Assembly: GCA_022579005.1 (NCBI GenBank)
Contig: MU401508.1
Span: 1-64,000 of the forward strand
Source: Poronia punctata
Lineage: Eukaryota; Ascomycota; Sordariomycetes; Xylariales; Xylariaceae
DNA length: 64,000 nucleotides
Direction of reading: 5' to 3'
The translations under genes were made by a program, and so were the position numbers. Positions 47,370 to 60,220 of this stretch are shown in pieces (within the stretch, counting starts at the first letter, position 1; every line of letters starts with the position of its first letter). The notes beneath the pieces are model-generated. The model was not told the DNA's origin. It worked only from the letters and a program-made list of their open reading frames with translations, and did not search any database.

Positions 47370-50300
47370 CCACTTGGGGGACAGTGTGGCTGGTTACCTG
47401 GTTACAATTGACCGGCTAGATGGAAACTCTGACTCCTTTCGTATCTCGCACGGCTCTACAATATCAGAATCTTGTATTGTAGCGTCCTTTACATGTAGAC
47501 CAAGTAAATAAACCTGACAGGCATCTAACTTTTCTTTGACCACGAGTAGCTCAGAGAAACAGATAGTCCCGAGATCGTCAGACTCACTAACCATTGTGAC
47601 GCGTTCCTTTGGATGAGATGATCTCTTTACCATTATTTTTCCTTTTGCTGCTCCAAACGTACTACCATCTCCAGACCAGGATAACTCCTCTCTTGTACAC
47701 GTACATTATCTGTCCCCTCTGTTGTCCCCCAACAACCATGAGCACAACTAGACTAATCCCGAGAGAGAAAGAAAGCAAGCAAGGTCAAAATGAAACAAAA
47801 CAAAATAGAATAAGTCTTGATGCCTAACCTCGCCGGCGTGATTTGAGAAATGATGCCTAACGTTGAACGTCAAATTTCTTTTTAGATGGGGAACAACTGC
47901 TAAGCCACCACCTAACCACCTACCTAGGTTAGACAGTTTCGAAAACAGAAATAGTGAGGTCAAGAGAACCCCCGAAATCCCGCTTTATCTCGGCGTATTC
48001 TTTTGTTTTGCATCTTTGCCCTTAGACTAACCTACGAGTAGGGTAGATACACTCTGGGGGGGGGGGGGGGGGTGGGGGGGGAAGGGACCCCTGGGTCTTC
48101 TCGGTGCCTGACTGTGGAGCCAGAGCCAAAATTAGAATAAGGACAGTGCCGAGTCTTTCCTTTCAAAGCAAAGGCACGGGTGGCCATCACAGGTAGGTAG
48201 GACGATTTGTACTCTTTGCGTAATCTCCCTACCTACCTAACCTACTGTGTACGTACCACTAGAAGCTTGGTGATAAGATGTACTGACTCAGTATATTCAG
48301 CCATTTTCAGCGTTACCGTCGTGGGGGGCCGGGACTGGCACGAACCCAACCTACTTACTTTACTGCGGGTTGCCGTTGTCGAGTATTATTACGTTTCTGC
48401 AGGGCTCCAATTTCCGGGCTCTATGAACTGATTACCTTGTAAACTCGAGTTGTATTTCCCAGTTCCCTGTCACATCCTATATCAAAACCACCCAGCATTT
48501 GGGGATATGGGCCCTTGTTTAATATGTAGATAGATAGATAGGTAGGTGTTACGTATGAGAAGTAACCCAAGGGGACTCGGGAAACACGTGAGCAGGCATC
48601 CATGTACGTGTATGTGCAAGGACACCAACAAAAACAACCATTCACATTTTGCTATTAGCCCGCTTGGCACCGCGGATCCGGCCGGAAGGTCCCGGCAGAA
48701 GTAAGGGTTCCGGGTGTGATGATATATCGAGTCAGTCCCATGCTTTCTAACCTAACCGTATAGAGATCCCGGGTTGGGGTACTCGTAATGTTCTATCTAC
48801 TCGTACCTACTCGTAACCGTAAGCCTGTAACCGTAGTAATAATATTATTAGTAGTAAAAAGGTTACTTGGGTGAGGAATTGAGTGAGTGTGACAGGTAGA
48901 TAAGCAGGTATCACGACAGCCCGTTAGCAAGCCATGTTCCGTGCGCATATTGTCACACAGACTATTATATTACCCGCACGTACGGGTACCACGTTCTTGT
49001 CCGTCCTCTCGTAGTTACGAGTAGATTGTTACACATACCGTTTCTCATCTTATTCGACGTCAAAACTACCATTGGGAACTTGATGGGGAGCCCCTGTTAC
49101 GTAACTTGACATGTGAGTAGAACCCCATAAGATACGTTGCACGACATCACGGGTCACAACAATGTGGTACCCCTTTTTTTACTTTTGGTCGTTACGGCCC
49201 AATCCCACTCACTCGTACAAGTAAAAAATACAACCAACTAGGTAGGTTAGCTACACGTAAGTTGCAGTAGACAGCCATGTTAATGTAATTATAAGAAGCA
49301 ATTCCGTCCCTGGAGCATAGTAAGAGTAGTTCTTGATCTTCGCAACTATGCACAGTAACAGGTAATGTTTTCTGAAAATCACTCATTGCATGGCGTTATT
49401 TATTTGACCTTCTTCGTGATAGCTACCTGACTTGGGGGATATTGACGTTACCGGGGAAATATTTAAGTCGATCAAAACACTCAAGCAAACCCTGCCATTT
49501 CTGGTTGAAGGCATCTGAGACACTTTTGGTACCTCATAGCTAGACTAAGGTACGACGTAATTCTGCAGTAGATAGGGTGCATTTGATCTTCACTGGGATA
49601 TATTCTCTTGACCGATGCGAACTGGGCACCCTACAACGCGTCACGCCGTCAACACCCCCCACCCTGCGTCGAGCAATAATACCACTTGCGAGGCGGCCCA
49701 AGGGAACTCGGCTAGCAACGGCTCAATTACCCTTCATAAATAACATAACCTAAGATACCTACTCGTAGGTAGACTACCTATATTACAGGTGGAGGTAACC
49801 CCGAAGAGGGGTTCTTGTTGCGAAGAGACGATTCCATGCATTCCTTCAATTGGATAAAACATGCAAGGTATTTCCCTGGGGTAGAGAGTTGCTATCGGGT
49901 CTGTTCGGTATCTCGCTACCAACTACAACGTACGTTTGCTATGATGCAGTGACAGACAAGTGGGAGCAGCTGCAGCACAGTAAGACTTCCGCTCCCCAAC
50001 ATACCCTCCCCTGAGCTGCTTAATCAAACAATACATAACCTATCAATCCTATCGAAACTACCAAATTCGGCTTTGCGCGATCGCGGTCGCATTAATTAGA
50101 CGGGCATAAAATTCAAGTTTAACCCAACGTGTCCAAACCCTTTGTTACAACGGCAATTGCGCATATCGACATGACAGTATCTATAAATACTGTATTACTG
50201 TGCTACTAGTACTAGGTAGATCAATGGAGCCCCGACGACAACACTAACCGGGTCGATGGAATTTAACCCGCAGTGCTAAGACTAGCCTCTTGCCTTAAAT

Positions 50301-51017
50301 TTAGCTAACGGATGTTGCCGTAACTGTCCGATACGTATCAGAGTAGACCCCTAATGCTCGATACCGTATCTGTACACAGTACGTGTAGGTAACTATCTGC
50401 TGTTGCCCTTGCAAAAGCACACGCAGAATGTGAAGTGCCGCTTTGCCTCACTCCCCTCCTAGAAGAGTGAATTTGCATATGCCGGTTACATATATCCGTG
50501 GTTGCGGGTGTGACCCTCGCCGCCTTCGATTCGGTAGCACCGTGTGCTAACCAGAGACCACAAAGGCGGTTGAGTTGATCTTTGCGATGCCTCCGAGCCA
50601 GTTTGATAACCTACTCGTACACGTACTCAGAAGAAATGTGGTCATACAAATACCGTACAAATACAGTACCAGTGCGCAATTGGGTATGTACACGTACGTA
50701 ACGCGTCCTCACACTGGTACATATGACTTTCCAACTGTAACACCCCCAGAACCTTTCCTCTTCGCAACTGGCCCGGGCCGTCAAACTCCGATACGGGGTG
50801 CGGCCAGACGGACTCAGTCTTCTAACGTAAAGCAAAAAGGCCGACCAAACGACAAGACCTATTAACCAGTCCTGCTCTTATTTATCCCCATAATTCCTGT
50901 ATGGTATCTTTCCCCTCCTGTCTTGTTTCTTTTCTCTCTCCTCTTGGTTCTCGTCGCCTCTCTTTGTTCTTAACCCGTTGCCTTTTCTTTCCTTTTCTAA
51001 CCGACCGCGACAAGTCT
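47370..51017. other. Long gene-poor region, second part
   Basis: No gene is supported; frames are all under 100 codons and unremarkable. It contains the G17-T-G8 tract at 48056, three TACTCGTA motifs within 36 bp at 48780-48815, and others at 49016, 49760 and 50612. The last few hundred bases are pyrimidine-rich and adjoin the 3' end of the dioxygenase gene. Confidence 0.45.
48056..48081. repeat. G17-T-G8 guanine tract
   Basis: Seventeen G are followed by T and eight more G, then AAGGG. It can form G-quadruplexes on the plus strand. Run length is easily misread by sequencing, so the exact count is uncertain. Confidence 0.85.
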
Positions 51018-52699
51018 TCAATTCGTGTATTTGCGTAAAGGAAACGCATCTCCCGGCATCGGCTCTAAATGCCACGTCCTCGCCCCTTTTTCGCCGAATG
51101 CACCTGACCATTCGCGGTGGAGACTTTCTGGGATGGCCCATCCGTTGGCGGAGCTACGCAGTCTCATGCGGACCAAGTGTCGCTTCTCGTCCGGACACGC
51201 ACCATCGACGAACCCCTCCCGACGGTGCAGCACTGTGAAGTTGTTGATGAAGTGCATGTCGCCACTGCGGGTCTGTATCTCCACTTGTGCCGCCTGCGCG
51301 ATGGCCTCCACCAGATCTAGCGCTTCGCGTTGGCGCTCGTTGAGCTGCGGCAGCTGTTTCGGTCTTGGGTGGGCGGCGCTTCCCAATAAAGGGGTCCGAC
51401 CAAAGTTCATCATCAACTTAGAATCGTGATAGAACATCAGTGGACGACAGTGGAAGCGCGGACTGATTTTCGGTGTTTAACATGTTTAGTTTTGGCTCGG
51501 TATCTTTTACGAGTTCATCCCCTCTAGGCCCCTATTCCTCCCCCATCTCTATATCTCCTCCTACCTTCCTTCCTCCGTGCCTGCAACTCTTTCTCTCTCG
51601 TCTTCCTCGCCGTGAGATGGCCAGCAAGACGGGTGGGGAGACGAGTGGGGCCGAGAAAAGGGGGGGCCGAGAAAAGGGGGAAAGAGGAGGAAAGGGAAAT
51701 TGCTATTCGGATACCGAACAGCCCGATGGGAAATACTTACAGTGCAATAGGCCAATCTGACCTCGTAAGTGTTCGAATGACATCCGGCCGATGAGCTGCA
51801 AGTACGTTGTAAATCGTATAGACGGGAGCAAGGATGCATCTGCCTCCCGCCTTCGACGTACCCCGCGTAAGCCAACTTATTACGTCACCGGCTTCCTCGT
51901 TGTGGAATGACTAAGATTTTTGTGGCCATTTCAGTTGAGCGATCCCTACATGCTTGGGTATGAGACTGGCGAGGAACACTTACAATGGCGGAAGTAGAAT
52001 GACGGTGATGACCGAGCTTGATTTCAGACGAGTTGTCGGCCACAATGTGTACTAATGTTATTCCGTGTGAGTTGGCATGATAATCAGGCGAAAACAGGTG
52101 AGTAGACAAAACATATGTTCAATCAAAAACATTGGGGATTGTACCCAACATGTTGCCTCGATCGTCTTGGCGACCAAGTTTATCTGCGATATACGACTGG
52201 AGTCCGAGCCAAATAATGGTAAGATCTTCGACAGAATAGTCGTCTGGATCAAGCCCGCGGACGACGTGGAATCCTTTGCCGCCGTGTATGTCCTGGCTCA
52301 GTGCCCGTAGTTTTGTACCAAGGGTCGGGAGGGGGAAGTTCTCTTGGTTGACCAAGTTCCCGTCTAATTCTTGAGCTGAGAACCAATGGATTTTAGCATA
52401 GTTGGACTCCGGAAGTGGCGTAACTTCTGCGGTTGGATATGGTTACCTTTGAAATGATCCTTGGCCTGTTGTAGCTCCTGCTTGTCTTCCGAAGAGAGGT
52501 GATAAACATAGCTAGCTTCGTCGACGTAGTCCGACCCGGTCCAGGCAAACGGGTGGCATATGCGGGACGGGTAACCCCCTGGCAGATCAACCAAGCGATC
52601 TTGAGCAGGGGCTGGGTGTAATGCATACGCCGGCACTTGGAGGCTGACATTGCTTGGGCCTGGCGCGAGAACTGGACCTGCAACTTGGTAGTTCCCCAT
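51018..52699 (-). CDS. TauD/TfdA-like 2-oxoglutarate dioxygenase
   Basis: The gene has exons 52699-52447, 52369-52145, 52051-51984, 51910-51741 and 51462-51018 and encodes 386 aa. All four introns (77, 93, 73 and 278 nt) join in phase. The protein resembles fungal clavaminate synthase-like/TauD proteins. N-terminal L-Q-V-P-A-Y-A-L-H-P is followed by F-P-L-P-T-L-G, then G-K-G-F-H-V-V-R-G-L. The iron site is H-x-E (His185, Glu187 in S-F-H-N-E-E), with distal His318 in V-L-H-R-R-E-G. Arg337/Arg339 in L-V-R-M-R-L-R are placed to bind 2-oxoglutarate. Such enzymes hydroxylate taurine, other sulfonates or unrelated small molecules, so the substrate cannot be told. Glu for the more usual Asp is within the known H-x-D/E motif. 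I chose the ATG before G-N-Y-Q-V-A-G-P; the frame is open upstream to 53008 but reads like leader sequence. Confidence 0.88.
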
Positions 52700-55600
52700 T
52701 TGACGATCCGGGTGTTCCTTCTTTGCCAATGACGTGCTGCCGAACCAATAGGGCCTCCCGCGAGAAACTGTAAAGAACAGCTTGGCCAAGACCAGCCTTG
52801 ACAGATGCTGCAAGCGAGCCCGTTGGCTCAGGGGTTTACAGGGATTAAACGTGGACACCAGAGTATAGGCGTGGCGACGGTTATTAAGCGGAGCGGCGTG
52901 GCGATGTGCCAACGTGCGGCAGGCGCATATAATCTGGCGAGCGTGGGCTAGACCGAGCACCGAACAGGGCAACTTGACAGAGTATAGACAAGTAGTAGGG
53001 AGCCACACGATAGAACTGGGATAAGGACAGACGGCGACCTGCCGGGTTAGGTAGGACTGGGCTGGGGCTAGTAACGACGATGGTTGAGAAAAGAAGAAGA
53101 GATTCGAGTCGTCCGAGCAAAAGAGCGAGCACGGGTTTTTAATAGATAGATTGTAGATCAGACAAGCCTGTCATTGATCTGATGATGATGATGATGATGA
53201 TGATGAGCACGAGGACGAGGATACTCTACCTACTACTGCCACATGGACCAAAGTGTAAGGCCGTTTGCTGGTTTTGGGACGGGAGTCTGACGAGGTGTTA
53301 CGATGCCACCGCCCAGAAGCTTCCCGTCTCGAGAACAACAAAGCAAACGTTGATGGGCATGGGAGACGAAGAGGGGAGGACGTCAACGGGAAAGGGGGGT
53401 GTACCCGACTCACATCGGACGTAGTCTAGGATGATGCTGTAATTGCCACTCCGCTGCGTCGTTGAAGCCCAACTCGCCGGCCCACTAACACCCCCGGCGG
53501 AAATTGTTAGACAAGATCCGTCGCTCTCCCTCCTGCCCCTTCTCTAGCTCTACCTCTCCCACGCGCAAGGTGGCCGTGTTGTGTTGTCCAAACTATTCTC
53601 TGTGTGGCGTGCTATGGAAGTGGTCAGGTCAGGAGTTTTTGGCGTTGTACCAACCGCGAGAACGCAGGTACCTGAGCCGCAGCCCTGACTGCTCAATATA
53701 CCGGTAGGCCAAATAGGGCATAGGGCAAGGGGTACGGGCATTTAGACGATACATGACTACAGTAGCTACATGTACGTACTAGTTCTCTTTTGCAGTAGTG
53801 TGCTTTGTGAGGCTCGTAATAAGCATTGGGAACTTGGGAATGGGAAGGTACAGAAGAGGAAGGGGGAAGGGGTCCTCTTGGAAGTAGGGGAGGGGGTGGT
53901 CCTGCTCTGTCGCAATGCAACTACCTACTTTGTCGGTAGCTCTTCCTATTTCTTGTTTTTAGATCGCTATTGCCTTGGGTCTTTCCTACCATTACCCTTG
54001 GGATAGACTAGGCCATATGAGGGAGCTCTCATTCAAATTAACAAGGCACGGCATACTTACACGTATATTACCTATATCCAGCTGGGCCATTCCCTCATAC
54101 ATAACCGCCCATTCTACTCTATCCCAGGTTAGTTAAAGGTGGTTAGCAGATTTCTGGGGAAGTCACATAATTATTTGAGGTCATTGCAAGCTTGAGAGTA
54201 TACTTACCTAATCGCAACTTAGCTCGACAGCTAGACTAGGTAGCTAACATGGGTAGGTGGTAGATATGGACAGTCTGAAAAGACATCGGACCAATTCCAT
54301 CGATGCATCACGGCATCGATACACTTTGACTTGGCCTGGCTTTTCCGGTTCCGTCTCTTGTAAACCTCAGGTAACTGGTCCAGGTCGCGACTATGTCGGT
54401 TCTGATTTTGAGTACCTAACGTAGGTTTTGGCTAGGTCAGGTCAGATCAGTTCAGTGCGCCAGATCAGTAGATACCTACTTTACTCATAGTTTCTCGGTG
54501 AATAACCGTCAAAGTACTTCGTGATGATCGAACAACCCAAAATACTAATCCGGCTGAGGCACCCCGGAACGAGCCTATCTAAAGTGTATCTCCTGAGCAA
54601 GCATGTTAAAGTATACCTACATGTACGTATATACATGCGTACGTAGTCTACGTACCCATAGCCAAGTAGGTATATAAGTACTGCAGGTACGTATATATGG
54701 CCTATACAGGTACCCACATACCCCACGTATTGCAATATAGACTAGTGGCCTACGGTCCGGATGCGTTATGCCGGTAGACGCATGTACTAAGGTAGGTAGG
54801 CGTAGGCCATTTTGCGTATGTGGGGTGAATAAGACAGCACAGAGAACAGAACTACATAGAATGTCTACCCTACACGCAGAGGTACCTACATATCTACGGA
54901 TATATATCTACATGCCTGCTACAGGTAGGGGAGAAGAAAAAGTACGATATAGCCCCCGGAGACTCTGAGTGACAACTGGGAGTCAGCTATTCGCAGTTGC
55001 ATATTACCTGGCCAGGCACGGTTGGACTGCGAATCTCTCCGTCCACACATCCAAGGGGTGAGGACTCAGGAGGTAGGTAACCTAGCACATTCATGTATTA
55101 CATAATACATACGCAGGCGCAGGTGCAGATGCGGCACATACATACGGACAAGATAAGTCTGCAGCTTTCCTTCCGTGGGCCGGCCTTGGTCGATGCGTGT
55201 TATGTGTTGATGCGCCGATGCGCCGATGTGCAAGATGCCGGGACGAGGCCAATAAACAGTCGGCCAAGGACATCATACCATTCACCATGATCACTCATAT
55301 ATCCGTACCCATGCCCGCCCACATATGTTCTGACCCATTTCCCTTCCTCTTCTCCTCAAACAGGGATGGTGAACGATGGCTGGCGGTTGTCGACGTCGAG
55401 CTGCCGTCACAACTGCATCTCGGGGAAACACATTGGCTTTTCAGCACCACAAGAATTCGGCATGTCGCAGCATACCTGGTACAAGTGGAATGACCTGAGA
55501 ACATGACTGGTTCATCGTGTCTAACACAAGCCGGATACGAACATATCTCGCATGGTCCATCTTCGACTTATCTATCAACTACCAATACGCACTTGATTGC

Positions 55601-56235
55601 AACCCGCACACCCATACGTATACACATAACCATAACTATACCCTTTCTCTTTTATATGCCATCCTCCCTGACCAGGAGCCGGTAGCTAGCAGCCCACAGC
55701 CAGTGGACAGAAGATAGTGCTGGCGACGGCAACAGCAGCAGCAGCGGAGCTCGTTGGTTCCAGCGCCGGCACTCCATCAAAACCACATTCTGAGAGTCAG
55801 TCCCATTCGTACGCTAGAGTATCCGGTAGATCAATCTACACCTCGAGATACCTGGTATCAGGACTGGATATCTAACCGGGCACTTTTTAACTGCACCATG
55901 GCATCGTGCAAGCGTGTAATGCGAGTTTTGGCCTGACCCAACAATAACTCAAGCTCCGTCCGAGCCCAACTCAGACGCTAATGTTGTTCCTTTTCTTTAT
56001 ACAGTTAGGCCCAACACTCTTAGACAAATTGACGGGGTGGTGATGTCGATGGCGATGCCCATAATAATTGTGATAGGATACCACCACGGCGCCCGCTCAT
56101 TTCCCAGTCAGGTCCCCTACAGATCCCACCGCAAATCCCATGCCCTCTCCATGCTCAGTGCGGAGCGCCAGCTGCCAAGGTGGGGAGGGAGCGGAGCGGG
56201 TTTGTTCGAAATACCCGGCGTGCTGACTTGGACAT
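52700..56235. other. Intergenic between dioxygenase and zinc-cluster gene
   Basis: The left part (to about 53170) probably contains the dioxygenase leader and promoter. No other gene is supported; all frames are short. (GAT)n lies at 53180-53206. A GTAC-rich, partly palindromic stretch lies around 54600-54730. Pyrimidine-rich and low-complexity tracts are common. Confidence 0.45.
53180..53206. repeat. (GAT)n trinucleotide microsatellite
   Basis: Nine GAT units lie upstream of the dioxygenase gene. They give a meaningless poly-Met frame on the plus strand. Confidence 0.92.
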
Positions 56236-59200
56236 TCAAATGGTTGACTGTGGCATCCAGTTTTCCTCGAAGAGTTGGCTGATATAATAAAAATCGTTTT
56301 CGTAGTCGTTGCTCTGCCGTAGTTTTGCCCACGATTTCCCTACGGAAAAAGAAAAGAGTTCGTGGTTAGTGGTCGGTCACATATCAAGTACTGTTGTTAC
56401 CTTTGGCATCCTTGTTTCTGCACCGTGTGCGCTATTATAGACACACGCCTCCCCCTGTGCATCATGTATGTAGGTATAACCCGTGTTGTAGCCTTGTAGG
56501 TACAGTTTCCCCTGGCTCTCCACTCGCACCCCGCTCTCTTTATTGCTAGGCTTTTGTGGGATAACTTACTATGCCTTTGTACATGCCATTTTGTTTGTCT
56601 GATAAATTGGGTCTTCTGCTCGTCAAGCGCAGCCAGGGTGATCAGATCCTGCTCTTTGCACTCTGCCGAGAACGGGTATATTCCTGTCGGTGGTGTTTGT
56701 CAGGCTCGCCCTATGGCCGTGTCACACAAGATCAAGATCTGAGTCATGTCTCGTACCTTTATTGCAGTAGTGAAAATATGCCAATAGGATGTTGGCGCCT
56801 GTTTTACCGTCAGATGCGCTGCTTCCCGCCGACTGGGACCTGGTTGCGAGACATGTACTCACCCATCTGGTACTCCCTGACCATTTCTTCTCTTGCGAAC
56901 CGAGTCTGCGAGGGTAACCGTCATCAGCTTGCGGCTCACCCAACTGGCCGTCGTCTCTGGCCCGAGACACAAAAGAGACAAGAAGCAGACGTACTTGCAT
57001 CCCGTGCTTGCGGGCGTACCCAGCGTCGTGTTGGCAAAGGAGTGCTACGTTATGTAGTAGTATAAAAGTAATCAGATACGTTGTAAACCAGGTCTGTTGC
57101 TTATTAGCCTGTGTCATGCTTTGCAGACTCTCGAGCATTTCTCTTCGAAGGTTAGACTGGATCTGGTGGATCAAAACCAACTCGATCTGTGCTCCCATCA
57201 CCGGTGGAAGCGGAATCTTGCCCTGCAATGGGCTTGTTTCGTCCATAATGTCGGGGCTCATCCCAAGCGTCTCGTCGCCGACGATGACGGTCGACTTGGT
57301 GGTTAAACGAACCGCCATCCACAACTGCAGAGCCTTCTTCAACAAATCCCTCTCCTTCTCGTCGCAAGCTGGATCCCGCACAGCTTTTAATGCCGCCCAG
57401 TACGTCCCTACCAGCAGCTTATCCTTACCCGACAAGACACTCTTGCAGCACTCTGGGAGGCTACGGCTGATGTAGGTCGAATAGGCGCCTTTAGCCTCTT
57501 CGAGATTGACAATGGCGTAGGCTGGGATCAGGACTTTCTTTTTCTCTCCCTCATGCACCCAGGATCTGTGGAGTGAGTCCCCCTCCTGTGGTACGAATTC
57601 CCTAACCCGAAGTTCGACCGGGTACTCTGTGTAACCCTCGGTCACCCTGACCCTTTTCGTTTCTGTCGACGCCCAATGCGAGATATCATCTGCGACACCT
57701 TCCATCCACCGTCGAGTCCATTCGTGCCCTTTCACTGGCCCTGGCTTGAACAGCCTCACATCGGTGATTTTGTACCGAAGACAGGGCATCCGCCAGACCT
57801 TCACATTAGACACTCTCTGGCATGTTAAACAGGCTCCAGATTTGTCGTCTGGATTAGCGTCGCACTATCCGGTAGGTCGTCAGTATATGTCTACAACGAA
57901 CAACTGCGGCCACCTTGGGATCGGCCTTTCTAATATGGAAGAGAGTCCAAAATATGGCAGAGAAGCTTCTGAACAGCAGGAAGAAGAAAACGCACGTACC
58001 CGGATCCGTTGCATTCTGCAGCGAATGCAGCTCCCAATACGTCTAGTTTCAGCCGTTCTTTCCCTGTCATTCTGATTTCTGAAAGGGCCTCGCTTGGCAG
58101 GGATTGGTCTTTGCTGGGCTTGAATAATGTCTACTGCTCGAGACTGACCGGGCACATGAACGTGGTCCATTTCGGTATGCATATGCGGCTGTGGCCCACT
58201 ATACTGTTTTCTAAAGCCTTCATATCCGTCAGAAGCCAGGGTCGCGGAGGACTGAGCTCTCATGATGTGATTACTAGGTGAAACAGGCGAGCTTGATTGC
58301 AGCCCCCCGGAAAATCCAATATATCCTTCGCTAGGTACAGATACAGGCCCCGGATAAACCATTCCCTGGCCGCTAGTGGTAGGTTGAACAGTTAACGGCC
58401 GATCTGGCTGTAAAACGGGATAACCTGGGAACATTTGGTGCGTCACCATGGCACCATTGGCCTCAAACAGACTGGGTTGGGACTGAGACAATGTACTTGG
58501 CATTGAATGGACGGAAGAAAGATGGGGCTTGGACCCCAGATAGGGCTGTGGCTCATAGTCATATGAACTAGTCGCTGGGACGGAGCCGTAACCTAAGTGA
58601 TTTTTAGCATCGTGGCAGCCTCGTGTTGGTGAAATCTCACAGTAGAACAGACCTTGGGGCTCGCATGTCATGCAAGGCGAACACATGGAAAGTGTCGGAA
58701 GACATTGCGTAAAACGAGACGAGCCGATGCCCAAGGGGAAGCCATGAAGCGATGCCCCTTGCTGAGAAGAATCGTCCTCGTCGACGGGGACAGGGACAGG
58801 CACTGGTGCGGGAACTGATATAGGAGGGGGTTTCTCATGAGACGGCATCGCCGCTAGATCCGTACTTAGGCGAGGTCTTTTGGTAGAGATGTTATACGAT
58901 GTAGGGGAAGCGCGAAGGCGGGTATGGCCATTAGCATGAGTGGGATTTTGGGCATGAGCATGAGTATGCGACTCGTTAGAGAGGTGTTGCAGAGCAGCCC
59001 TTCGGTTGTCAAGGTTATACAGCTGAGTGACTGAACAATTGAGGATCGCGGCAGCGTGGGCTAGTATATTTATCTCTGTCGCCGAGAAGTGCTCGAAGGG
59101 GGCCACAGTGGCCGATGTACCAGTAGTAGGATACGAAGATGGACGATCAGGGACTACGGGCGAGCCAGGCAGCTCAGGCAACCCGGGCACCTCAGGCAAC

Positions 59201-59250
59201 TCAGGCAACTCCGGGGAGCTCTCGTGGCCATAGGGCCGGCGTTTTCTCAA
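56236..59250 (-). CDS. Zinc-cluster regulator with mid-protein cluster
   Basis: The gene has exons 59250-58000, 57864-56995, 56905-56863, 56798-56757, 56683-56570 and 56339-56236 and encodes 807 aa. The five introns (135, 89, 64, 73 and 230 nt) join in phase. The first ~400 residues are low in complexity (Pro, Ser, His, Gln), with a PELPELP-like start. A Cys cluster then follows: Cys408-x2-Cys411-x6-Cys418-x10-Cys429-x2-Cys432-x12-Cys445, continuing P-C-L-R-Y-K-I-T-D-V-R-L. This matches a recognisable fungal family in which the Zn2Cys6-like cluster sits in mid-protein. Conserved C-terminal parts are also present: L-L-A-Y-F-H-Y-C-N-K-G, F-S-A-E-C-K-E-Q-D-L and the final D-Y-E-N-D-F-Y-Y-I-S-Q-L-F-E-E-N-W. 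Intron 1 falls exactly before Cys418. It is presumably a nuclear DNA-binding regulator; target genes are unknown. Confidence 0.87.
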
Positions 59251-60159
59251 GTTGGGATTATTCTAGCCACGAGTCAATAGTTTGCACACCGGCGAGGGCT
59301 TATGCAATAAGACGCTGGAAGAGGGTGGGACGTAGACAGAGGACTTTATGGCAGGAAGATCTTACCATTGTGCACTACTTGGAAAGAGGTACGTGTTTAG
59401 AGATTTAGAGGGTGTGTTGGACAAGTCAGGTATCCCAACAGTGCCAAAGATAGGGCATGCACTGCAATTTGGTGCCAACCGATGTGTACCTGTAAGGAGA
59501 GAGGGCGCGCTATAGCAGCACCGTGGCCATCAGAAGCAGGCATCGACAGAAGCAGTAACTTAGCAGCAGTAAGTAAAGTAGTAGGTAACAGCGCCCGTCG
59601 CAGTGCCAGCACCAACGGCTGACGATCAAGTTAGTAGGCGAGTAGGTACTAGGCCCAGGTACCTACTTGCTTTGATAATATTCCTGGCAAGTGAGAGGAA
59701 GTAGCGAACAAGGCTAGTGACGAAAACAGTAGTAGTAACAGCGACGGCAAGAGCAAGGGTAAGGACGGACAATAGGTAGACAACGGCAACGACAATGACA
59801 ACGACAAGCAGCGGCAGTACCAGCACCAGTACTAACAGCGGACCGTCGTGGGTGAGCGTTGCGCCTCACACGGCGGCGGGAGGGGCGTGGCTACAAAAAG
59901 ACGCCTCGTATCAGTGTCTCGCAAGTGCCATTGCCTCATGTAGGAGGGCAAGGGTCACTAGAGGCAGATGCAGCGGCGCGCAGCCTATGCTGGCCGCCGC
60001 CGTAAAGCGCCGTGCTCTCTGCTGTATAATCGAACCGTGTTGCTGCGCTGCGCTGTGGCGCGCTGTGCTTTGATGTGACGGGGCTGTATAACAGGTCTGT
60101 AGCTAAGTAGGTACTTTACGTGCTGTGTTGTGCTGCGCTGTATCAAGAGTAATGAGCTG

Positions 60160-60220
60160 TAGGTACTATGCTATGCTGCGATGCGATGCGATGCGCTGCG
60201 CTGCGATGCGCTGTGCTGTA
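60160..60220. repeat. GATGC/GCTGC low-complexity repeat
   Basis: ATGCTATGCTGCGATGCGAT and related GATGC/GCTGY pentamers form an imperfect tandem array; similar words continue on the left to about 60040. Confidence 0.7.

Noticed and set aside
53182..53424. 80-codon frame opening with poly-Met
   Set aside because: It is the (GAT)n microsatellite read in one frame, with no protein-like content after it.
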